Assembly: GCA_947063855.1 (NCBI GenBank)
Contig: CAMSTW010000006.1
Coordinates: 1-64,000, forward strand
Length of the DNA stretch: 64,000 nt
Origin: an uncultured Dorea sp.
Lineage (GTDB): Bacteria > Bacillota > Clostridia > Lachnospirales > Lachnospiraceae
Direction: 5' to 3'
Position 1 is the stretch's first letter. The number at the start of each line of letters is the position of its first letter. Below, piece by piece: positions 56,510-64,000 of the stretch. Below the pieces are notes generated by a model. It worked only from the letters and a program-made list of their open reading frames with translations, searched no databases and was not told the origin of the DNA. A program made the position numbers and the translations under genes.

Positions 56510-56699
56510 GCTCTGCACCTCCTGTTCTGACACTCCATCCGGCAGGATGGAGACTGGTATCTTTCTTAGTTCTCTGTCAGTTTAACAAAGTGAGTGTCCA
56601 AAAATCTCCACACTCAGATATTTTTCTAAAAAAATACGCCCGGAACACTCCCGGGCCGGGCATAGCCCCCTGCACAGATTGATTTTGGGCAGAAAAAAA

Positions 56700-56747
56700 T
56701 AAGGCCTGCCAGGCGGCGTAAGCCGTCTTTGCAAGCCTTATTGTCTT
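56700..56747 (-). terminator. Intrinsic terminator after the AEC transporter
   Basis: AATAAGGC..GGCGGCgtaaGCCGTC..GCCTTATT imperfect hairpin. Confidence 0.55.
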
Positions 56748-56753
56748 TTTCCC

Positions 56754-57668
56754 TCAGAAAACCACCGCCGATACGATCGGAATCGTCACCACAGACAGCA
56801 GCGTCGTAAGCGCCACTCCTTTGGCCGCCAGCTTTGCACTCTCCTCGTCTGCATACTGCTGCGCCAGCATGGCAGTCATGCTGGCGGCCGGCGTGGCAAC
56901 CATGATCATACAGACTCCGCACAGCATCTCATTCTCAATCACTCTGACAATCACCAGCATCACCAGAACCGGAAGTACCAGAAGCTTCGTCAGGGAATAC
57001 AGAAGCAGCCTGATATCCGTAAACAGTTCCTTAAGTCTTATGCTCGTCAGAGAGATCCCTATCACCATCATACTTAAAGGAGCCGTGAGTCCGCTCAGGC
57101 CTGCCATAGTCGTGTTGAAAAATTCCGGCGTCGGTATCCCGGCCAGATATATCACAATGGCAATCAAGCTTCCGATTACCCCTATATTGAAGATCTTCCC
57201 AAGCTCAATCCCGCCGCTTCCCTTCTCCTGTACGGTCCAGATCCCGTAGGTGTACATAAGGACATTGAACAGCATGGAGAAAATCGCCGCATACAAGAGC
57301 GCCTCCTGCCCGTATACTGCGGCAATGACCGGATACCCCATGAACCCGATATTGTTAAATGCGGACATCAGCCTGTAGACGCCCTGGTGTTTCCTTTTGA
57401 CGCAAAATAAGAACGGCATCACCAGTGAAAGCAATACCATTCCTCCCAATATCACAAACGCGGCCACCGCGGTAAGAATCAGTTCCTCCCCCTTGATCGT
57501 CCCGTCACCGTTCACTACCGCGGATATGGTAAGCGCGGGATTCGCGGCATTCACCACGATCCAGGATATCTTCTTACTGAAGGTCTCGTCCATGACCCCC
57601 TTCCTGGCCGCGCCATATCCTATGAGAATATAGATAAACAATACAATCATCTGCTGTAAAAGTAACAC
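56754..57668 (-). CDS. AEC-family transporter (auxin efflux carrier-like)
   Basis: Ten-TM-like; FIYILIGYGAARKGVMDETFSKKISWIVVNAANPAL; start inferred from AAGGAG. Confidence 0.88.
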   Translation of the reverse strand: MLLLQQMIVLFIYILIGYGAARKGVMDETFSKKISWIVVNAANPALTISAVVNGDGTIKGEELILTAVAAFVILGGMVLLSLVMPFLFCVKRKHQGVYRLMSAFNNIGFMGYPVIAAVYGQEALLYAAIFSMLFNVLMYTYGIWTVQEKGSGGIELGKIFNIGVIGSLIAIVIYLAGIPTPEFFNTTMAGLSGLTAPLSMMVIGISLTSIRLKELFTDIRLLLYSLTKLLVLPVLVMLVIVRVIENEMLCGVCMIMVATPAASMTAMLAQQYADEESAKLAAKGVALTTLLSVVTIPIVSAVVF

Positions 57669-57786
57669 ACCATACACACTCCTTATCGCGTCAAGTATAT
57701 CACACCTGTCCGGATTATGCACTCTCTTTTTGAACTCTTTGATCAAACCAAAAAGTTCTTTGACTGCAAGGCAATATTTTGAGTCC

Positions 57787-58524
57787 TTAAGGGGCAAGCA
57801 CCCTCAACACATCCCGCCTTGCCGAACAGATCAGCGTAAGCCCGTATCTTCCTGCAATCTCAGCCGCTTCGCGTGTGGCCGCCGCCTTGGCCGCAAGAAC
57901 CGGAATCCCGGCTCTGACCGCCTTCACCGCCATATCTGCCGGAATCCGTCCGCTCAGATACACAATACACTGCCCAAGATCGATCTGATTGCGAAGGGCG
58001 TATCCGATTACCTTGTCAAACGCGTTATGCCGCCCGATATCCTCACATTCGAACAGCAACTCTCCCTTTACCGACAGGAAACAACTGTGAGTCGCGAAGG
58101 TCTCCTGATGGATAGGCATGCCTTCTGCAAATCTGTCCGCAAGTGCGAAGATCCACTCCTTCTGCCACAGAATCGGCGATACAGGCCGCAAATCTTCTGC
58201 CGGTAATCCCCTCTCCCCTTTCAGGATCACCTTCCCGGCTCTTCCCGACCTGCTGACACAGACCGACTCTACCCTTCCTGCATCTTCAATCACCCCCGCC
58301 GTCAGAAGCCTCCCGAGAATCAGCTCCGCAAGATACTGTCCGGTACAGGTAACCTCCGCCGTCTCACACCCATTTACACAGATCGTCATCGAATGCTCCA
58401 CCGGAACCGCAAGGTTATTCTCCCGAATGGTTCCGTCCCTCAGAATCTCCCGGACTTTTTCATAACTAAGTTCCGGGCATGCACTGCGGCATGCCCTTCT
58501 CAGATATTGCTCTTCTATATACAT
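57787..58524 (-). CDS. fdhD: Formate dehydrogenase accessory sulfurtransferase FdhD
   Basis: FATHSCFLSVKGELLFECEDIGRHNAFDKVIGYAL. Confidence 0.94.
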   Translation of the reverse strand: MYIEEQYLRRACRSACPELSYEKVREILRDGTIRENNLAVPVEHSMTICVNGCETAEVTCTGQYLAELILGRLLTAGVIEDAGRVESVCVSRSGRAGKVILKGERGLPAEDLRPVSPILWQKEWIFALADRFAEGMPIHQETFATHSCFLSVKGELLFECEDIGRHNAFDKVIGYALRNQIDLGQCIVYLSGRIPADMAVKAVRAGIPVLAAKAAATREAAEIAGRYGLTLICSARRDVLRVLAP

Positions 58525-61229
58525 GATGCTATCTTCTCCACCTTCACCGCACACACCTTATACTCCGGCGTACTGGAGATACCATCCAGCGCATCGTTGG
58601 TCAGCCAGTTCGCGCCTCCCTCGATATAGTGGAACGGCATCCAGCATTCCCCGGGCCTGGTCTTCTCAGACACATGTGCCGTCGTCTGAATCGCTCCCCT
58701 CCGCGAGGATACGGCAATCTTCTCTCCGTCCTCAATGCCAAGAGCTTTCGCATCCAGCGTATTCAGCTCGATAAAGGACTCTCCGGCAATCTCGTTGATC
58801 CCCGCCGTCTTATCCGTCATGGCACAGGCGTTGTAATGATACAGGATACGCCCTGTCATCATGGTAAGCGGATACTCCCCGTCCGGCAGCTCCGTAGCAG
58901 GAATATACTGTGCAGGGCGGAAATACCCGATACCCCGCGCGAACTTACCCACGTGCATAATCGGCGTACCCGGATGGTCCGGCGCCGGACAAGGCCACTG
59001 CAATCCCCGTCCGCCGACTTCTTCGCTGTCGAGACGCGCATGGCTGATCCCGCCGTAGGAAGGCGTCACCAAAGCAATCTCTTCCATGATCTCTGCCGGC
59101 GTCAGATGCGGCTGCGGATATCCCATGCGGTTCATGATCTCTGTAAAGATCCAGGTATCCGGCTTTGCCTCCCCCGCAATCGTGACGGCCTTACGGATCC
59201 TCTGCACACGCCGCTCTGTGTTGGTAAAGGTTCCCTCCTTCTCCGCATAGGAGATTCCCGGAAGGATCACGTCGGCAAGCTTCGCAGTCTCCGTCATAAA
59301 CAGCTCGTCTACGACGAAGAAGTCAAGGGATGTAAGAGCCTTGATCACATGATTCGTATTCGGGTCCGTCCTCACCGGGTCCTCGCCAAAGATAAACAAT
59401 CCCCGGATCTCCTTGCTGATCATCTTGGGGAAGCAGTCCGTCGCCTTCGTCCCCTCCTTTGGGTTCAGCGCGACACCCCACGCCTTCTCGAACTTCTCTA
59501 CGATTCCTTCTTTGGAGATATTCTGATAGCCCGGGAACTGATTCGGGGAAGCGCCCATATCACAGGCGCCCTGAACATTGTTCTGTCCGCGGATCGGATT
59601 CACGCCGCATCCCGGACGTCCGATCTTGCCTGCCATCAGCGCCATATTGGACAGGGACATTACCCCTTCCGTACCCGTATGGTGCTCCGTTACGCCAAGA
59701 CAGTACATCACCGGCGCACGGTCTGCCATCGCATAGATTCTTGCCGCTTCGCGGAGTTTATCCGGATCGATACCGCAGATCTCCCCCACTTTTTCCGGAG
59801 TATACTCCTTCACGGCTTCCTTCATAGCCTCATAATTTTCCGTTCTCTCTTCGATGAACTTCTGGTCCGCCAGTCCTTCCTCGATGAAGATGTGCATCAT
59901 ACCGTTGGCAAACGCAACGTTGGTGCCGGGACGCAGCTTCAGATGGATGTCCGCCTGCTTCGCCAGGTCGATATCCCGCGGATCCACAACAATCAGCTTC
60001 GCCCCTCTGGCTGCAGCCTGCCTTATCTGCATACCGATGACCGGATGTGCACATTCCGGATTCGTCCCTACCATCAGAATGGCGTCGGACTCATGTGTAA
60101 TATCATAAATGGTGTTCGTCATCGCTCCCGAACCTAATGTGGTTGCCAGCCCGGCAACAGTAGGAGCATGTCAAACGCGCGCGCAGTTATCGGTATGATT
60201 GCTGCCAAATACTGTCCGAACCATCTTCTGAAGCATGTAGATGTCTTCATTGGCTGAACGAGAGCAGGCAAAACCGGCCAGCGCCTCACCTCCATATTGA
60301 TTCTTGATCTCAGTGAACTTAGAAGCCGTAAGGTCCAGCGCTTCCTCCCAGGTCGCCCTTTCAAATTCACCCGTCTCCTTATTCTTGATCAGCGGATAAC
60401 GGATCCTCTCCGGAGAATCCACGAAATCAAAGGATCCGCTGCGCCCCTTGACACAGAGCAGACCATGGTTGGACGGCCCGTCTGCGCCGACCGCATCCAC
60501 AATCTTTCCGTCCTTGACCACCAGATCTAACTGACAGCCCGTAGCGCAGTGCGGACAGGTCGTGCGCACCTTCTCTACTTCCCACGCACGGTAGGTCTTT
60601 CTGCGCTTCACCGTCAGCGCGCCCGTCGGACACGCCTGGGCACAGTTTCCGCAGGACTCGCAGAGTGTATTCTTCCAGTCTTCTCCAAACGGAGCGTCAA
60701 TGATAGAGAACATCCCCGTCTTGCCAAGCCAGATCGCTCCCCTCCCGGTCACATGGGAACAGGTCTTCACGCATCTCTGACATTCGATACAGCGGTCCGG
60801 ATCATAACTTAAGAACGGATGTGCATCCTTCTTCTTGAAGTTCTTCTCCTTCCTCGCTCCGGTAAACTCTGTCGTCTCCACGCCATACTCGATACAGTAT
60901 TTCTGCAGCTCACAGTCTCCGTTCTTCTCACAGCTGAAACAGTCCCCGTAGTGTTCGGACAGCAATAATTTCAGTACCATCCGCCTCGCCGCCATCACGC
61001 GTTCACTGTGGGTAAGGATGGTCATGCCTTCCTTTACCTTTGTATTGCAGGCCACAACCAGTTCCTGTGTTCCTCCAAGCTCTACCACACACAGGCGGCA
61101 GGAGCCGATATCATTGACACCCTCAAGATAACAGAGTGTCGGGATCCCGATTCCTTCCCTGCGGGCCGTCTGAAGGATTGTGCTGCCTTCTGCGGCCTCT
61201 ATGTTTCTTCCATTTATTGTTATCTGCAT
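58515..61229 (-). CDS. fdhF: Formate dehydrogenase alpha subunit, selenocysteine-containing, NuoG-like N-terminus (one gene across UGA at 60171-60173)
   Basis: Both ORFs share a frame; reading through TGA gives SNHTDNCARV-U-HAPTVAGLATTLGSGAMTNT; 2Fe-2S and 4Fe-4S motifs at the N-terminus. Confidence 0.95.
60124..60173 (-). promoter_or_regulatory. Bacterial SECIS-like hairpin immediately 3' of the UGA codon
   Basis: Minus strand TGACATGCTCCTACTGTTGCC-GGGCT-GGCAAC...GGGAGC: apical stem GTTGCC/GGCAAC, lower pairing GCTCC/GGAGC. Confidence 0.75.
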
Positions 61230-61311
61230 TTTCTTCCTCCGAATAAACGATTCTTCCATCTTTCCTTTCCTATGCTCTACGATACCTGTAAGACAAAAGC
61301 ATCCTGACGCA

Positions 61312-63150
61312 TTACCGGTCAACCGCGCCGTCGAGCTTCCCGCATCCAAACACATCGCACCGCAGGCACCTGCCGCACTCCTGCTGGACTTCCTCATAGG
61401 TCATCGGACACTCCACGTGCTCAAAATCATGCTTTCTTAAGTAAGCCGGACGCTCCTGGATATTGACACGTCCCGTGGGAATCCGGTTGTTGGGTCTCGC
61501 CTCCGGCGCCTCCACGCCGCAGTCAAGCTTATGGTGGTATCCCAGATATTCGTCAATATTGTGAGCGGCAACCTTGCCGGCCGCGATTGCGCGTATCGCA
61601 GTGGCCGGCCCCGTCGCACAGTCGCCGCCCACGAACACTCCCGGCATATTGGCAATCGCCGTATCGAGTCCCGCCTGGAACACATTTCTCTGAGCGGGCA
61701 TACCAAACGCTTCAAAGGGTGCGCTGACAATATCCTGTCCCACGGCGATCAGTATCACATCGCAGGGAATGCGCAGAGGCTCTTTGGAAACCGCGTCCAC
61801 AGGCGCCGGCCTGCCGTTTTTATACGGCCCGGTCATCTGAGGCTGGGTCCAGAGCGCACAGCAGTTTCCGTCTTCATCCATCTCGATATGCTTGGGCGCC
61901 TGAAGGAGCATCAGTTCGATTCCCTCCATCACGGCGGACTCAATCTCCGTATCCAGCGCCGTCATATCCTCCTGCCGTCTCCGGTATACGATCCGCACAT
62001 CCGCGGCGCCGCAGCGAAGGGCGCTTCTTGCCGCATCCATAGCCACATTGCCGCCTCCGATGACGGCAACCGTCTTGCCGGTATAGTCAGGCTTCCTGTC
62101 ATGCCCGATCTCGTCTAACATCTCCACCGCCGAGAACACATTCTTCGCGTCGATACCTTCAAGCCTCAGTTTCTTGCCTGCCTGGGCGCCGATGGCCACG
62201 TACATGGCGTCATAACTTCTATGTACCTCTTCGACCGGAATATCCACGCCCACATTGACGCCGTATTTCACCTCGATATTCCCCGTAGACAGGATGGCGT
62301 TCATGTCCTCGTCCAGTCTGTCCTTGGGGAAACGGTAATTGGGAATCCCATACATCAGCATGCCGCCAAGCCACTCCTTCGCCTCGTATACGGTTACCTT
62401 ATGCCCCATCAATGACAGATAATACGCCGCCGTCATCCCGCTTGGGCCTCCGCCTATGACGGCAATCTTCTTCCCGGTAGCCGGATTCGCTCTGGGCACC
62501 TCTACCTTGTCCGCGGCAATCTGGTCTACCGCATACTTCTTCACTCCGCGGATATTCAGTGACGTATCAATCAGATTCCTTCTGCAGCGCTCCTCGCAGG
62601 GGTGCTCGCAGATCATGGCGCAGGCCGTGGGAAGCGGATTGTCCCTGCGGATCAGGTTGATGGCCTTGTCGTAGCTGCCCTCCTCTACATGGGCAATATA
62701 TCCCGGAATATCCACATGTGCCGGGCATAAGGTCACACATGGAATCTTCTGTCCGGTGATTCCGGTACACTCCTGTCTGCGGATATGACTGATATAATCC
62801 TCCTTGAAGGTCTCCAGGCCCTCCAGCACCTCAATGGCCGACTGGTAGCCGATGGCGCAGTCCGCACTGTCGCGGATCATAACTGCCAGTTCCTTCATCT
62901 CGATCAGGGTATCCATGTCCGCCCGGCCGCGAAGGACCTTGATCAGCATCTTCTCCAGCTGCCGCAGACCATCCCGGCAGGGTACACATTTGCCGCAGGT
63001 CTGGTTCCTTGACGCCTGCAGAAGCGACAGTTGAACCGTAAGCGGACAGGTCCCCGGCGGATACACATTGACCTTGTTCGAGAACTTCTTAAGCAGCGGC
63101 CCGATCTTCGCATCACTGAGCCTGCTGTTTGCAAGATAGATCTTACTCAT
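61312..63150 (-). CDS. NuoF C-terminal (4Fe-4S)-like domain fused to a GltD/NfnB-type NAD(P)-binding oxidoreductase
   Basis: N-terminal TCGKCVPCRDGLRQLEKML; LCPAHVDIPGYIAHV, KIAVIGGGPSGMTAAYYLSLMGHKVTVYEA, VAVIGGGNVAMDAARSALR. Confidence 0.92.
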   Translation of the reverse strand: MSKIYLANSRLSDAKIGPLLKKFSNKVNVYPPGTCPLTVQLSLLQASRNQTCGKCVPCRDGLRQLEKMLIKVLRGRADMDTLIEMKELAVMIRDSADCAIGYQSAIEVLEGLETFKEDYISHIRRQECTGITGQKIPCVTLCPAHVDIPGYIAHVEEGSYDKAINLIRRDNPLPTACAMICEHPCEERCRRNLIDTSLNIRGVKKYAVDQIAADKVEVPRANPATGKKIAVIGGGPSGMTAAYYLSLMGHKVTVYEAKEWLGGMLMYGIPNYRFPKDRLDEDMNAILSTGNIEVKYGVNVGVDIPVEEVHRSYDAMYVAIGAQAGKKLRLEGIDAKNVFSAVEMLDEIGHDRKPDYTGKTVAVIGGGNVAMDAARSALRCGAADVRIVYRRRQEDMTALDTEIESAVMEGIELMLLQAPKHIEMDEDGNCCALWTQPQMTGPYKNGRPAPVDAVSKEPLRIPCDVILIAVGQDIVSAPFEAFGMPAQRNVFQAGLDTAIANMPGVFVGGDCATGPATAIRAIAAGKVAAHNIDEYLGYHHKLDCGVEAPEARPNNRIPTGRVNIQERPAYLRKHDFEHVECPMTYEEVQQECGRCLRCDVFGCGKLDGAVDR

Positions 63151-63183
63151 ATATTGTATCTCCCTTCTAAAAGCACGAATTGC

Positions 63184-64000
63184 TTATTTTTTCCTCAAAT
63201 AGACGAACCAGTATACACATCCCACGCAGACCGCCCCGCCGATGATATTTCCAATCGTCACCGGAAGCAGGTTGCCTCCAAAGAAGCCGCCCCAGGTGAC
63301 CGCATCCAGGTTCACCCCGGCCGCCGCCGCCGCATCGGCATACTCCGGAATCCCCTTGGCAAAAAGTCCCGCGCTGACATAGTACATATTCGCCACACTG
63401 TGTTCGAAGCCGCAGAGCACGAACATCATGATCGGGAAAAACAGCCCCGCGATCTTCCCGGCCACATCCTTCGCCGCAAAGGAGATCCATACGGCGATAC
63501 ATACCAGGAAATTGCACAGGATTCCCTTGATCACTGCGTCGCCGAACGCCATCGTACATTTCCCCGCCGCCGTAGAAAGAACAGACACCGCCATCTGATT
63601 GCCGAACAGACTGACCTGATGGGAATACACGATGCCTGCCGCAACCAGAAAGCCACCCACGATATTCCCCAGATATACGACGCCCCAGTTCTTAAGCATT
63701 CCTGCCGGGGTGATCTCCTTTTCCAGAAGCGGAATCACAAGCAGCGTATTACCTGTAAATAATTCGCTCCCCGCCAGCAGTACCATGGTAAGACCTCCCG
63801 GAAATACACAGGCTCCCACAAATTTCCCCACGGATGCAAGCGGAACCGATACGGCCACGGTCGTTGCCCCAACGCCTCCCATCCCGATAAACGCGCCTGC
63901 CAGGACCGCAAGAAGAAACATCTTGCTGACCGGCGTATTCACCTTTGCTTTTCCTGTAGCGATATAATTCTTGGCCACTTCGGCCGGTGTGAACAGGTTC
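63184..64000 (-). CDS. Formate/nitrite transporter (FocA/FNT family), 5' end beyond the window
   Basis: NLFTPAEVAKNYIATGKAKVNTPVSKMFLLAVLAGAFIGMGG; frame stays open to position 64000. Confidence 0.92.
   Translation of the reverse strand, partial: NLFTPAEVAKNYIATGKAKVNTPVSKMFLLAVLAGAFIGMGGVGATTVAVSVPLASVGKFVGACVFPGGLTMVLLAGSELFTGNTLLVIPLLEKEITPAGMLKNWGVVYLGNIVGGFLVAAGIVYSHQVSLFGNQMAVSVLSTAAGKCTMAFGDAVIKGILCNFLVCIAVWISFAAKDVAGKIAGLFFPIMMFVLCGFEHSVANMYYVSAGLFAKGIPEYADAAAAAGVNLDAVTWGGFFGGNLLPVTIGNIIGGAVCVGCVYWFVYLRKK

Noticed and set aside
60171-60173. Nonsense mutation splitting formate dehydrogenase
   Set aside because: The UGA is at the exact Sec position with conserved flanking residues and a following hairpin, so Sec decoding is the better explanation.

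Overview
This 64 kb window looks like a Lachnospiraceae/Clostridia-type Firmicute chromosome (judged from gene content only), mostly conserved housekeeping genes with some accessory loci. At the left edge, an AT-rich segment with a P4/D5-type phage primase-helicase abuts a sporulation sigma factor sigK gene. That gene loses its conserved C-terminus right after the region 4.2 motif 'GISRSYV', as expected if a skin-like element interrupts it. Other notable loci: (i) a two-gene toxin-antitoxin-like module (HicA-like plus Phd-like) with a consensus promoter overlapped by twin perfect palindromes; (ii) a selenocysteine formate dehydrogenase that the ORF track splits at an in-frame UGA, next to a NuoF-C-terminus/GltD fusion, fdhD and a FocA-type transporter; (iii) a NiCo (czcD) riboswitch before a cation diffusion facilitator; (iv) a DUF2971-type gene bounded by 19-bp perfect inverted repeats; (v) a dTDP-rhamnose/LCP surface polysaccharide locus with an orphan C-terminal gene fragment; (vi) an ABC sugar operon with tandem intrinsic terminators between the binding protein and the permeases; (vii) several long intergenic palindromes; (viii) a degenerate 39-nt repeat extending the N-terminus of adenosine deaminase; (ix) a Crh-like HPr protein lacking the catalytic His. 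No tRNA, rRNA or CRISPR array was recognised. Family names come from motif recognition by eye; no database search was run.
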